Shown: positions 17,737 to 26,542 of the stretch, one piece after another
How positions within the stretch are numbered: position 1 is the first letter of the stretch
How the letters are laid out: every line of letters begins with the position of its first letter
DNA from: Alteraurantiacibacter aquimixticola
GTDB taxonomy: Bacteria; Pseudomonadota; Alphaproteobacteria; Sphingomonadales; Sphingomonadaceae
Length of the DNA stretch: 64,000 bases
Direction: 5' to 3'
Assembly: GCF_004965515.1 (NCBI RefSeq)
Contig: NZ_SSHH01000003.1
Coordinates: 124,001-188,000, forward strand
The notes under the pieces: generated by a model
The model's database searches: none
Told to the model about the DNA's origin: nothing
What the model saw: only the letters and a program-made list of their open reading frames with translations
Position numbers and translations under genes: made by a program

Positions 17737-18173
17737 TCGCGCTACCGCCCGGATATGAGCTGACCGATGACCAGTCGCGCATCGATGTGGAGGCAACCCA
17801 CGCCTATCTCACGCGCAGCTACTGGTCGCCGGGCATCCCGCTGGAGACGGTGCAGCGCGCGCTGGCGAACAGCCTGTGCGCCGCAGTGCGGCACGATGGT
17901 GCGCAGGTCGGTTTTGCGCGGGTCATCACCGATTATGCCACCTTTGCCTGGCTCGCCGATGTCTATGTGCTGGAAGACCATCGCGGGCTCGGGCTCTCGA
18001 AAGCCATGGTTGCCGCATTGCAGGACCATCCGCGGCTGCAGGGATTGCGCCGCTGGGGCCTCCACACGCTGGATGCGCACGGGCTCTACACGCAACTGGG
18101 CTGGAAAGGACAGGCAACGCCCGACCGCATGATGGAACGCGTCTTCACCAATCTCTACCCGGTGCCCGCATGA
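17733..18173 (+). CDS. GNAT-family N-acetyltransferase
   Basis: A 146-residue acetyltransferase with the acetyl-CoA-binding region [14 protein letters not shown] (the R/Q-x-x-G-x-G/A motif) and a preceding beta strand [20 protein letters not shown], both typical of GNAT proteins. It is inserted between metX and metW with 4-bp overlaps on both sides, so it is co-translated with them. Such a gene is common in this position in sphingomonads, but its acceptor substrate is unknown. Confidence 0.88.
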   Translation: MIALPPGYELTDDQSRIDVEATHAYLTRSYWSPGIPLETVQRALANSLCAAVRHDGAQVGFARVITDYATFAWLADVYVLEDHRGLGLSKAMVAALQDHPRLQGLRRWGLHTLDAHGLYTQLGWKGQATPDRMMERVFTNLYPVPA

Positions 18174-18757
18174 GCCTGCGTCCCGACCTTGCCAAGATCG
18201 CCGAGCTAGTGCCCGAGGGTGTGCGCGTGCTCGATGTCGGCTGCGGCGAGGGTGAGCTGATGGACGTGCTGCGACGCGAGCGCGGCGTTGATGCGCGCGG
18301 CATGGAAATCGATCCCGAACTGGTGGAGAAGAGCGTCAGCCGCGGCCTCTCCGTAGTGCAGGGCGATGCCGACCGCGACCTGGCCGATTATCCCGACGCC
18401 GCATTCGACGTGGCGATCCTCAGCCAGACGCTGCAGACCGCCTCACGCCCCGATTACATGCTCGACCAGCTGCTGCGCATCGGCCGCACCGCCTTCGTCA
18501 GCTTTCCCAATTTCGCCTATTGGAAGATGCGTCTCAGCCTGCTGATGAACGGCCGCATGCCTGTGACGCGCCACCTGCCGGTCAGCTGGTATGAGACCAA
18601 GAACATCCACCACCTGACCGTGGACGATTTCCGCCAGCTGATCGCCGACAAGGGCGTGACGGTGGAAGGCTGCTGGTTCTTTGCGGACGGCAAGGAGATC
18701 GGCGGCAGCAACGCCAACTGGCGCGCCGAACATGCGGTGTTCCGGTTGAGCAGGTAG
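18170..18757 (+). CDS. metW: Methionine biosynthesis protein MetW
   Basis: SAM-methyltransferase-fold protein of 195 residues associated with MetX in methionine synthesis. Motif I is VLDVGCGEGELM, and the later family signatures FPNFAYWKMR and WYETKNIHHLT are present. The ATGA overlap with the GNAT gene and position in metX-GNAT-metW support the name. MetW is thought to activate MetX rather than methylate a substrate. A stable hairpin follows the stop. Confidence 0.95.
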   Translation: MSLRPDLAKIAELVPEGVRVLDVGCGEGELMDVLRRERGVDARGMEIDPELVEKSVSRGLSVVQGDADRDLADYPDAAFDVAILSQTLQTASRPDYMLDQLLRIGRTAFVSFPNFAYWKMRLSLLMNGRMPVTRHLPVSWYETKNIHHLTVDDFRQLIADKGVTVEGCWFFADGKEIGGSNANWRAEHAVFRLSR

Positions 18758-18759
18758 GC

Positions 18760-18796
18760 CGGCCCGGCATACGGCACTGGCCGAAGCGCCGGGCCG
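18760..18796. terminator. Hairpin downstream of metW
   Basis: CGGCCCGGC pairs perfectly with GCCGGGCCG across a 19-nt loop, followed by CCCCCTTTGT. It sits between the convergent metW and alpha/beta-hydrolase genes and could stop transcription from the metX side. Confidence 0.5.
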
Positions 18797-18805
18797 CCCC
18801 CTTTG

Positions 18806-19684
18806 TCAGGCCATTTCGGACTCGGCGCTTTCCTCTTCCGGAGAGGCGTCGCCTTCCTCCTCGATGAAGGCGAGAATATCGGCGTTGATGAGGTCAGGAT
18901 GCGTCGACATGAGGCCATGCGACAATTCCTGATAGGTCTTGAGTGTGCCGTCCTGCAGCAGATCCACCGCCAGGGCAGCGCTGTTGGCATAAGGCACGAT
19001 CTGGTCATCCTCGCTGTGGATCAGCAGCACCGGCACGTCGATCTGCTGCAGATCCTCGGTCAGGTCGGTTTCCGAGAAGACCTCGATGCAATCGTAATGC
19101 GCGCTGGCGCCGCCCATCATGCCTTGCCGCCACCAGTTGCGGATCAGGCCCTCGACCGGTTCCACGCCGGGCCGGTCGAAATTGTAGAACGGCCCCGACG
19201 CGACATCGAGGTAGAACTGCGCGCGATTGGCGAGGAGTGCTGCGCGGAAGCCGTCGAACACCTCGATCGGCAAGCCGCCGGGATTGGTGTCGCTTTTCAC
19301 CATGACCGGGGTGATGGCCGAGATCAGCACCGCCTTTGCCACCCGGCCGGTTTCGGCGCGGGCAACATAGCGCGTGACTTCGCCACCGCCCGTCGAATGG
19401 CCGACATGGACCGCGCCTTCGAGATCCAGCTCGCGGGCAAGCTCGATCACGTCGGCCGCATAGGTATCCATATCGTTGCCAATGTCACTTTGGCTCGATC
19501 GGCCATGCCCCCGGCGATCATGGGCGATAACGCGATAGCCCTGTTCGCGGAAGAACAGCATCTGGCTGTCCCAGTCGTCGGAACTGAGCGGCCAGCCATG
19601 GTGGAACACGATGGGTTGCGCGTCTTGCGGCCCCCAATCCTTGTAGAAGATTTCGGTGCCGTCAGAGGTCGTGATGAATGGCAT
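18806..19684 (-). CDS. Alpha/beta hydrolase, non-heme haloperoxidase-like
   Basis: A 292-residue alpha/beta hydrolase resembling the arylesterase / cofactor-free chloroperoxidase group. Nucleophile Ser97 is in GHSTGGG, the oxyanion segment is HHGWPLSSDDWD, the acid is in HSEDDQIVPY and the His in ELSHGLMSTHP. The last 20 residues are unusually acidic (EEEGDASPEEESAESE). A perfect TATAAT occurs at 19707-19702 on the minus strand, with AAAGGATC before the ATG, suggesting its own promoter. The substrate is unknown. Confidence 0.88.
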   Translation of the reverse strand: MPFITTSDGTEIFYKDWGPQDAQPIVFHHGWPLSSDDWDSQMLFFREQGYRVIAHDRRGHGRSSQSDIGNDMDTYAADVIELARELDLEGAVHVGHSTGGGEVTRYVARAETGRVAKAVLISAITPVMVKSDTNPGGLPIEVFDGFRAALLANRAQFYLDVASGPFYNFDRPGVEPVEGLIRNWWRQGMMGGASAHYDCIEVFSETDLTEDLQQIDVPVLLIHSEDDQIVPYANSAALAVDLLQDGTLKTYQELSHGLMSTHPDLINADILAFIEEEGDASPEEESAESEMA

Positions 19685-19879
19685 GCGATGATCCTTTCGC
19701 GATTATAGGAAGCCGGCCGGCAGGGCCGGTGCTGCTGTCTCGCGAAGGAGCCGTCTCCGGCCTTGCTATGTTTTATGTCGGGTGCCGAGAGCCGACTCGG
19801 TCGCTGGGACGAGTCGGATTTTACGCCTCTGCCGGGACCGGGTCATTCGGAAAGCGAGGCCGCTCGTCGCCTTTGCCGC

Positions 19880-20653
19880 TCAACTGACCCCACCGCTCAC
19901 GCAAATCACGCTGTCGTCGCGCGCCAGGCACCACAGGCTGAGGTCCGCAGCCTCGGCGCGCTCCACAGCCATGCTGGTCGGGAGCGAGATGGTCACCAGC
20001 CGCGTCGCCCCTGCGTGCACGGCCTTTTCGACGATTTCGTAGGAGCAGCGGGCGCTGGAGAGGATGAAGCCGTTGGTTGGGTTCTGTCCCGCCTTGGCGA
20101 GCGCGCCGACCAGCTTGTCCATCGCATTGTGGCGGCCGACGTCCTCGCGCGCGTGGAGGATCGTGCCATCCACTGTGCAGAAGGCGGCAGCATGGGCCGC
20201 GCCGGTCTGCTTGGTCAGCGGCTGGTGATCGCGCAGCTTGGAAAGCGCGGCGAAGATCGCCTGCGGATCGAGCGCCTCATGCGCGGGTACCTTGGGCAGC
20301 GGCTTCGCCACCGCATCGAGGTTCTCGATCCCGCACAGCCCGCAGCTGCTCTCCGCGACGCGGGTGCGCACGCGTTCGGTCAGCTTTTCGATACCGAGGC
20401 CGGTCAGCTGCGCGCGGCAGATCCAGCCCTTTTCGACTTCGACCACGTCGAGATCGGTCACATCGGCGGGAGTGGCAGCGAGACCTTCCGTGAGGGCAAA
20501 GCCCAGCGCGAAATCGGCAAGGTCCGATGGCGTCGCCATCATCACCGCATAAGCGAGGCCGTTATATTCCAGCGCCACCGGGACTTCGGGCACCCACTCG
20601 CGCTGAACTTCGCCCACGGTGCCGTCGCGCGAATGCTGGGTTGCCTTGCTCAT
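19880..20653 (-). CDS. fdhD: Formate dehydrogenase accessory sulfurtransferase FdhD
   Basis: Cytoplasmic sulfurtransferase that passes sulfur to the molybdenum cofactor so that formate dehydrogenase becomes active; 257 residues. The cysteine loop is SCGLCGIENLD, and family segments HSRDGTV, ALGFALTEGL, REDVGRHNAMDK and SARCSYEIV are present. It is the last gene of the formate dehydrogenase set, separated from fdsD by a 91-bp inverted-repeat element. The linkage to fdsA strongly supports the name. Confidence 0.95.
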   Translation of the reverse strand: MSKATQHSRDGTVGEVQREWVPEVPVALEYNGLAYAVMMATPSDLADFALGFALTEGLAATPADVTDLDVVEVEKGWICRAQLTGLGIEKLTERVRTRVAESSCGLCGIENLDAVAKPLPKVPAHEALDPQAIFAALSKLRDHQPLTKQTGAAHAAAFCTVDGTILHAREDVGRHNAMDKLVGALAKAGQNPTNGFILSSARCSYEIVEKAVHAGATRLVTISLPTSMAVERAEAADLSLWCLARDDSVICVSGGVS

Positions 20654-20662
20654 ATCCCAAAT

Positions 20663-20753
20663 CCGTTCGGGCTGAGCCTGTCGAAGCCCTGCTTTTCTTT
20701 CGGGCAGGCAGACACAAGGAAGGGCGGCCCTTCGACAAGCTCAGGGCGAACGG
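20663..20753. repeat. 91-bp REP-like inverted repeat, copy 1
   Basis: Begins CCGTTCGGGCTGAGCCTGTC and ends with its near complement GACAAGCTCAGGGCGAACGG, enclosing a central 50-nt region that can also pair in part. A second element of exactly the same length, in reverse orientation, lies at 24442-24532. I recall such sequences as widespread intergenic repeats in sphingomonads. It lies between fdsD and fdhD, where it could attenuate or stabilise the transcript. Confidence 0.85.
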
Positions 20754-20768
20754 AGGTCAGGATAAGTC

Positions 20769-21044
20769 CTATCCCGCGTCCATATGCCCGACTTCGTCCA
20801 CCTCGTTGAAATCGGTCGCGCCGGTCTGCGGGGCGGGATCCGCGCCCGCAGCCAGCTTGTCGATCGCCGCGGCGGCGATGGGCGAGAGCCGGGAGCGGTC
20901 GTCGGCGAAGATCTGCGCCTTCATTCGCGGGTCCCAGAACTTCTTGATGTGGTCGGCCGTGGCGAGCACCGCGTTATCGTGCCCGATGGCAGCGAAATTG
21001 ACGGCGATCTGGTCGGCCATGCGGCGCAGCTTCGCGATGTCCAT
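20769..21044 (-). CDS. fdsD: NAD-dependent formate dehydrogenase delta subunit
   Basis: Small 91-residue protein beginning MDIAKLRRMADQIAVNFA with a WDPRM motif in the middle (KKFWDPRMKAQI), the pattern of FdsD proteins that help assemble the soluble NAD-linked formate dehydrogenase. The ATG overlaps the TAA of fdsA by one base (TAATG), showing coupled translation. An upstream in-frame start inside fdsA was discarded. Confidence 0.92.
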   Translation of the reverse strand: MDIAKLRRMADQIAVNFAAIGHDNAVLATADHIKKFWDPRMKAQIFADDRSRLSPIAAAAIDKLAAGADPAPQTGATDFNEVDEVGHMDAG

Positions 21045-23890
21045 TACTCTGCAGGCTCCATGGTCTCGATCCGGCGCGCCATGGCGGTGAGGTCTGCATA
21101 TTCCTCCTGCCATTCGCTCGGCCCGTTGGACGGGGTCACCTGCACCGCGGTCACCTTGTATTCGGGGCAGTTGGTCGCCCAGTCCGAATTGTCGGTAGTG
21201 ACGACGTTCGCCTGCGTGTCCGGGTGGTGGAAGGTAGTGTAGACCACGCCCGGCGCCACGCGATCGGTGACAAGTACGCGCAGGGTCGTCTCACCCGCAC
21301 GGCTGGCGAGGCGGGCGAAATCGTCCGTCTTCAGCCCGCGATTTTCCGCATCGGTCGGGTGGATTTCCAGCACATCCTCGTCATGCCAGACATTGTTGCC
21401 GGTGCGGCGGGTCTGCGCGCCGACATTGTACTGGCTGAGGATGCGGCCGGTGGTCAGAAGCAGCGGGAAGCGCGGACCGGTCTTCTCGTCGGTCGGCACA
21501 TATTCGGTCACCACGAACTTGCCCTTGCCGCGCACGAAGCCGCCGACATGCATGACGGGCGAGCCCATCGGTGCCTTGTCGTTGACCGGCCATTGCAGCT
21601 GTTCGTTCGCATCGACGCGATCCCAGTTGAGGCCGGCAAAGCCCGGCGTCAGGCGGGCGATCTCGTCCAGCACCTGGCTGGCGTGGGTGTAGTTCCACTC
21701 GCAGCCGATGGCATTGGCGAGCAGCTGGGTGACTTCCCAGTCCTCATAGCCATTGGCCGGTTCCATCACCTTGCGAACGGGCTGCACGCGGCGTTCGGCA
21801 TTGGTGAAGGTTCCGTACTTCTCAAGGAAGGTGGAGCCCGGCAGGAAGACATGCGCGTAATTCGCGGTCTCGTTCAGGAACAGGTCGTGGACGATCACGC
21901 AGTCCATCGCGGCAAGGCCGGCGGCGACGTGATGCGTGTCCGGATCGGACTGCAGGATGTCTTCGCCCTGGATGTAGATCGCCTTGAAGCTGCCATCGAC
22001 GGCGGCATCGAGCATGTTGGGGATGCGCAGGCCGGGTTCCGGGTCCAGCGTCACGCCCCAATCCTTCTCGAACAGGCCGCGCACTTCGGGATCGGAGATG
22101 TGGCGATAGCCCGGCAGTTCGTGCGGGAAGCTGCCCATGTCGCAGGCGCCCTGCACGTTGTTCTGGCCGCGCAGCGGGTTCACGCCCACGCCTTCGCGGC
22201 CGATATTGCCGGTCACCATGGCAAGGTTGGCGATCGCCATCACGGTGGACGAACCCTGCGAATGCTCGGTCACGCCCAGGCCGTAATAGATCGCGCCATT
22301 GCCGCCGGTGGCGAAGAGGCGGGCTGCCTCGCGCACCGTCTCGGCGGGAACCTTGGTCACGGCTTCGAGGAATTCGGGCGAGTGCTTCTCGTCGGAAACG
22401 AAGCGGGCCCATTCGGCATATTCATCGGCGTCGCAACGTTCGGCGATGAAGTCCTCATCGGCGAGGCCTTCGGTCACGATGACATGTGCGATGCTGGTCA
22501 GCACGGCAACATTGGTGCCCGGCTGCAGCGGCAGGTGATGCGCGGCGTTGATATGCGGCGACTTCACCAGGTCGATCCGGCGCGGGTCGACCACGATCAT
22601 CTTGGCCCCTTCGCGCAGGCGCTTCTTGATGCGGCTGCCGAAGACGGGGTGGGCGTCGGTCGGGTTCGCGCCGATCACCAGGAAGACATCGGTCTTGGTG
22701 GCGGAATCGAAGTTCTGCGTACCGGCGCTGGTGCCGAAAGTGGTCGACAGGCCATAGCCGGTCGGGCTGTGGCAGACGCGGGCGCAAGTATCGGTGTTGT
22801 TCGAACCGAAACCGGCACGGATCAGCTTCTGGACGAGGAAGGTTTCCTCATTCGTGCAGCGGCTGGAGGTGATGCCGCCCAGCGCGCGCGGGCCATGCTC
22901 GGCCTTGATCTTCTTGATGCGGTCGGCAGCGAAACCGATCGCTTCGTCCCAGCTGACTTCGCGCCAGGGTTGGTCGATGCTCTCGCGCACCATCGGCTTG
23001 GTGATGCGGTCCTTGTGATTGGCATAGCCCCAGGCGAAGCGGCCCTTCACGCAGGAATGGCCGTGGTTCGCCTTGCCATCCTTCCACGGCACCATGCGCA
23101 CCAGCTGCTCGCCGCGCATTTCGGCGCGGAACGCACAGCCCACGCCGCAATAGGCGCAGGTGGTGATGACGGAGCGTTCGGGCTTGCCGATCGCCTTGAC
23201 GCTCTTTTCCTGCAGCGTCGCGGTGGGGCAGGCCTGCACGCAGGCGCCGCAGCTGACGCATTCGGAGCTGAGGAAATCGTCCACGCCCTGGCCGGCACTG
23301 ATCATGCTGGCAAAGCCGCGTCCGTCCACGGTCAGCGCGAAAGTGCCCTGCACCTCGTCACAGGCGCGCACGCAGCGGCTGCAGACGATGCACTTGGAAG
23401 CATCGAAATCGAAATAGGGGTTGGAGGTGTCCGTCGCCTCACCCAGGTGGTTGGCGCCTTCATAGCCATAGCGCACATCGCGCAGGCCGACATTGGCGGC
23501 CTGGTCCTGCAGCTCGCAATCATTGTTGGCCGAGCAGGTCAGGCAGTCCAGCGGGTGGTCGGAGATGTAGAGCTCCATCACGCCCTTGCGCAGCTTTTCG
23601 AGGCGCGGGGTCTGCGTCTTCACGTCCATGCCGGGGGCGACGGGAGTGGTGCAGCTTGCGGGCGTGCCGCGCGCACCTTCGATCTCGACCAGGCACAGGC
23701 GGCAGGAGCCGAAGGCCTTCACATTATCCGTAGCGCAGAGCTTGGGAATGTCGCCGCCGATTTCGGCAGCGGCGCGCATCACGGATGTGCCCGCAGGCAC
23801 GGTGACTTTGCGGCCATCGATGGTGAGCGTGACCATCTCGTCCGATTCGACCTCAGGCGTGCCGAAGTCCTTCTGGCGTTCGTATCCCAT
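21044..23890 (-). CDS. fdsA: NAD-dependent formate dehydrogenase alpha (molybdenum) subunit
   Basis: Catalytic subunit that oxidises formate to CO2; 948 residues. Order: a 2Fe-2S ferredoxin domain (Cys52, 63, 66, 80), a His/Cys cluster (DHPLDCLTCSANNDC, 111-125), two 4Fe-4S sets (CIVCSRCVRAC at 167; CVSCGACVQAC at 211), the CAYCGVGC cluster at 245, then the molybdopterin domains. The metal ligand is a plain cysteine, Cys373-His374 (ARVCHSP), so no selenocysteine is needed. TAATG overlaps join it to both mobA and fdsD. With FdsB and FdsG it forms the soluble FdsABG complex feeding NADH. Confidence 0.97.
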   Translation of the reverse strand: MGYERQKDFGTPEVESDEMVTLTIDGRKVTVPAGTSVMRAAAEIGGDIPKLCATDNVKAFGSCRLCLVEIEGARGTPASCTTPVAPGMDVKTQTPRLEKLRKGVMELYISDHPLDCLTCSANNDCELQDQAANVGLRDVRYGYEGANHLGEATDTSNPYFDFDASKCIVCSRCVRACDEVQGTFALTVDGRGFASMISAGQGVDDFLSSECVSCGACVQACPTATLQEKSVKAIGKPERSVITTCAYCGVGCAFRAEMRGEQLVRMVPWKDGKANHGHSCVKGRFAWGYANHKDRITKPMVRESIDQPWREVSWDEAIGFAADRIKKIKAEHGPRALGGITSSRCTNEETFLVQKLIRAGFGSNNTDTCARVCHSPTGYGLSTTFGTSAGTQNFDSATKTDVFLVIGANPTDAHPVFGSRIKKRLREGAKMIVVDPRRIDLVKSPHINAAHHLPLQPGTNVAVLTSIAHVIVTEGLADEDFIAERCDADEYAEWARFVSDEKHSPEFLEAVTKVPAETVREAARLFATGGNGAIYYGLGVTEHSQGSSTVMAIANLAMVTGNIGREGVGVNPLRGQNNVQGACDMGSFPHELPGYRHISDPEVRGLFEKDWGVTLDPEPGLRIPNMLDAAVDGSFKAIYIQGEDILQSDPDTHHVAAGLAAMDCVIVHDLFLNETANYAHVFLPGSTFLEKYGTFTNAERRVQPVRKVMEPANGYEDWEVTQLLANAIGCEWNYTHASQVLDEIARLTPGFAGLNWDRVDANEQLQWPVNDKAPMGSPVMHVGGFVRGKGKFVVTEYVPTDEKTGPRFPLLLTTGRILSQYNVGAQTRRTGNNVWHDEDVLEIHPTDAENRGLKTDDFARLASRAGETTLRVLVTDRVAPGVVYTTFHHPDTQANVVTTDNSDWATNCPEYKVTAVQVTPSNGPSEWQEEYADLTAMARRIETMEPAE

Positions 23891-24423
23891 TACTTCTGCT
23901 CCATCGCGGCGAGATCCGCCGGGGTGTTTATGTTTGCCGGTGTGGATGCGGCTGTGACCGCCCGTGCATCCACGGACTTTGCAAAGGCCAGCATCGAGTG
24001 GCGTCCTTCACTCTGGAGGATCGCCGCTACCGCATCCGCGGTTTCCACATTCCAATGGCCTATAACCGGCTGAGTTTCAAGATATGCCGGAGGTGGTGAA
24101 AGTTCTGACAACAAATCACTCGGCAGGGCGACAGAATCGACCCCGCAGGTGATGATACTGGAATATCCTTCACCCTGTGCGTGTCGCAGGCCTGCGGCAA
24201 TACCGCCCAGGGGACCCATTCCGGCGCGCGGCCAGTCCGGGATGCAGCGAGTCGTTCCCGTTTCGCTTCCTTCCTTGCGCCCGGCGATCACGACCTTGTC
24301 GCACCAGGCGGACAGCGCCTCCACCGCGCGGGAAATGAGCGTGCGCCCGTCCAGCTCGGCAAGCGCCTTGTCGCTGCCGAAACGGGTGCTCAAGCCCCCT
24401 GCAAGGACGACGCCGAGGATCAC
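23890..24423 (-). CDS. mobA: Molybdenum cofactor guanylyltransferase
   Basis: Attaches GMP to molybdopterin to form the bis-MGD cofactor needed by FdsA; 177 residues. The nucleotide-binding N-terminus has LAGGLSTRFGSDKALAEL, then GPLGGIAAGL and an acidic GVDSVALP in the place of the usual D-x-P metal site. It starts with GTG at 24423 after GGGGGAG, and its stop overlaps the fdsA start (TAATG). Placement of mobA inside the fds operon, between fdsB and fdsA, is unusual and makes cofactor supply track enzyme synthesis. Confidence 0.92.
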   Translation of the reverse strand: MILGVVLAGGLSTRFGSDKALAELDGRTLISRAVEALSAWCDKVVIAGRKEGSETGTTRCIPDWPRAGMGPLGGIAAGLRHAQGEGYSSIITCGVDSVALPSDLLSELSPPPAYLETQPVIGHWNVETADAVAAILQSEGRHSMLAFAKSVDARAVTAASTPANINTPADLAAMEQK

Positions 24424-24441
24424 AGTGTCGCTCCCCCAAAC

Positions 24442-24532
24442 CCGTTCGCCCTGAGCTTGTCGAAGGGCCGCACTTCCTTCTGGCGCTGTGCCAAAAAGAC
24501 AAGCGGTGCTTCGACAAGCTCAGCACGAACGG
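24442..24532. repeat. 91-bp REP-like inverted repeat, copy 2
   Basis: Begins CCGTTCGCCCTGAGCTTGTC and ends GACAAGCTCAGCACGAACGG. Its reverse complement aligns with the element at 20663-20753 along nearly its whole length. It separates mobA from fdsB, so the two copies bracket mobA-fdsA-fdsD in opposite orientation. Confidence 0.85.
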
Positions 24533-24549
24533 ATGAAAGGGTCACCACG

Positions 24550-26109
24550 CTACTCCGCCGCGTCCAGCGCCTTTTCGACGGCTTCGGGATTGTTCACGAA
24601 GTCGCCGGGCCAGTGCTTCAGGGCGCTCATCACCGGATAGGGGGTGAAGCCGCCCAGCGCGCAGAGCGAGCCGAACTTCATCGTCTCGCACAGATCGGTC
24701 AGCAGGCCGATTTCCTCTTCGACGCTGCGGCCTTCATTCTTCTTCGCATTGTGCATTTGCGGGGCGAGCTCCAGCTCGTCACGCTTGCGGCCGCCGGTGC
24801 GGATGCGGTCGATGATCTCCTGACCACGGACCGAGCCGATGCGGCAGGGCGTGCACTTGCCGCAGCTTTCCGCTGCGCAGAATTCCATCGCGAAGCGGGC
24901 CATTTCGCCCATGTCGGCCGTATCGTCGAACACGGTGATACCGGCATGGCCGATCAGCGCATCGGCGGCGGCATAGGCTTCGTAGTCGAAGGGAATGTCG
25001 AACTGGTCGGGGTGGATATAGGCGCCCAGCGGACCGCCAACCTGCACCGCCTTGATCGGGCGGCCCGATGCGGTGCCGCCGCCAACCTTGTTCACCAGCT
25101 CGTCCAGCGTGATGCCGAAGGGAACCTCGTAAAGGCCACCATGCTTGATGTTGCCGGCCAGCTGCACGGGCATGGTGCCCTTGGACCGGCCCATGCCGCG
25201 TTCGGCATATTGCTTGGCGCCGCCTTCCATCAGGATATGCGGCACGGCGGCGAGGCTGAGCACGTTGTTGACCACGGTCGGACGGCCCATGAAGCCTTCC
25301 AGCGCGGGCAGCGGAGGCTTGGCGCGCACTTCGCCGCGCTTGCCTTCGAGCGAGTTCAGCAGCGAGGTTTCCTCACCGCAGACATAGGCGCCCGCACCCA
25401 CGCGCACTTCGCATTTGAACGGCGCGATGATGTCCGCGCACAGCTTCAGCGCGGCATTCATCTTGCGGATCGCATCGGGATATTCGCTGCGCAGGTAGAC
25501 ATAGCCCTGGTCCGCACCCACGGCTTCGCCCGCGATCGCCATGCCTTCGATGAGGGCGAAGGGATCGCCTTCCATCGCCATGCGATCGGCGAAAGTGCCG
25601 CTATCGCCTTCGTCCGCATTGCAGACGATGTATTTCTGCGGGCCCGGTGCGCCGAGCACGGTCTTCCACTTGATGCCGGTCGGGAAGCCTGCACCGCCGC
25701 GGCCGCGCAGGCCGGATTCGGTGACTTCCTCGACGATCTTCTCGGGCCCGATCTGGCGCGCGCGCTTCAGGCCGCTCCAGCCGCCATGCGCTGCGTAGTC
25801 TTCGAGCGAGAGCGGACGGGTCTTTCCCGCGCGGGCGAAGGTCAGGCGCGTCTGCCCGGCGATGAATGGATGCTCCTCGATCACACCGATGGCCTTGTCG
25901 GAAGTACCGGCGAGGATCGCATCGACATCATCGAGCGTGGCGGGGCCGAAACCCTTGCCGTCGATCTCCACCAGCGGTTCGAGCCACTGCATGCCCCAGC
26001 TGGAGGTGCGGTGCACTTCGCAGCCCTTCGCCTCGAAGGCGGCGGCGAGCTTGTCGGCCCCACCGGCGCGGGCCAGCGCGTCGTCGGAAATCTTCACAAT
26101 CTGGGTCAT
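24550..26109 (-). CDS. fdsB: NAD-dependent formate dehydrogenase beta (FMN/NAD) subunit
   Basis: NuoF-like diaphorase subunit, 519 residues, carrying FMN, the NAD site and a 4Fe-4S cluster. An N-terminal thioredoxin-like region (residues about 1-110) precedes the NuoF core, with GLRGRGGAGFPTGIKW, the NAD-binding GAGAYVCGEETSLL and the cluster motif ESCGKCTPCRIG. The start overlaps the fdsG stop (ATGA). It transfers electrons from FdsA to NAD+. Confidence 0.96.
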   Translation of the reverse strand: MTQIVKISDDALARAGGADKLAAAFEAKGCEVHRTSSWGMQWLEPLVEIDGKGFGPATLDDVDAILAGTSDKAIGVIEEHPFIAGQTRLTFARAGKTRPLSLEDYAAHGGWSGLKRARQIGPEKIVEEVTESGLRGRGGAGFPTGIKWKTVLGAPGPQKYIVCNADEGDSGTFADRMAMEGDPFALIEGMAIAGEAVGADQGYVYLRSEYPDAIRKMNAALKLCADIIAPFKCEVRVGAGAYVCGEETSLLNSLEGKRGEVRAKPPLPALEGFMGRPTVVNNVLSLAAVPHILMEGGAKQYAERGMGRSKGTMPVQLAGNIKHGGLYEVPFGITLDELVNKVGGGTASGRPIKAVQVGGPLGAYIHPDQFDIPFDYEAYAAADALIGHAGITVFDDTADMGEMARFAMEFCAAESCGKCTPCRIGSVRGQEIIDRIRTGGRKRDELELAPQMHNAKKNEGRSVEEEIGLLTDLCETMKFGSLCALGGFTPYPVMSALKHWPGDFVNNPEAVEKALDAAE

Positions 26110-26534
26110 GCGTTGTCCACCAGCTTGGCAATCGACTGTTCGTCCAGCCGGATATGGAGGTCGTCACCCGTGCGCGCGGCGGGGCCGGCGCTGCACAGGC
26201 CGAGGCAATAGACGGTCGAGATCTTCACCCGCTCGCCGGCTGCGGCCTTCGCCTGTTCGATGATCTTTTCGACCCCGCGTGCCTTGCAGGCTTCCGCGCG
26301 GCAGACCTGCACCACCGGGCGCGGATCGGCTTCGGGCGAGTAGTCGTGATAGAAGCTGACCACGCCATGCACATCGGCGCGGGACAGGTTGAGCGCCTTG
26401 GCGATGATCGCTTCGGCTTCCACGTCGACGCAGCCGAATTCCTCCTGCACGTCATGCAGGATGGGCAGCAGCGGCCCCTCGCGCCCCTGGTGTTCGGCGA
26501 TGATCTCGCCGATCTTCTGTTCTTTGGTGCTCAT
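26106..26534 (-). CDS. fdsG: NAD-dependent formate dehydrogenase gamma subunit
   Basis: NuoE-like 2Fe-2S subunit, 142 residues. Conserved features are ILHDVQEEFGCVD, GVVSFYHDYS, the first cysteine pair in VCRAEACKARG, and the second in VYCLGLCSAGPA. It is the first fds gene, 8 bp downstream of fghA, so the formaldehyde and formate steps are probably on one transcript. Confidence 0.96.
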   Translation of the reverse strand: MSTKEQKIGEIIAEHQGREGPLLPILHDVQEEFGCVDVEAEAIIAKALNLSRADVHGVVSFYHDYSPEADPRPVVQVCRAEACKARGVEKIIEQAKAAAGERVKISTVYCLGLCSAGPAARTGDDLHIRLDEQSIAKLVDNA

Positions 26535-26542
26535 ATTCTCTC

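Noticed and set aside
22752-22778. Selenocysteine in the formate dehydrogenase
   Set aside because: The metal-ligand position is an ordinary Cys codon (Cys373-His374), so no in-frame TGA or SECIS is needed.
21224-24073. A 949-codon plus-strand frame opposite fdsA
   Set aside because: Composition is His/Arg/Gly-rich without any motif, while the opposite strand encodes a complete formate dehydrogenase subunit with all cysteine clusters.
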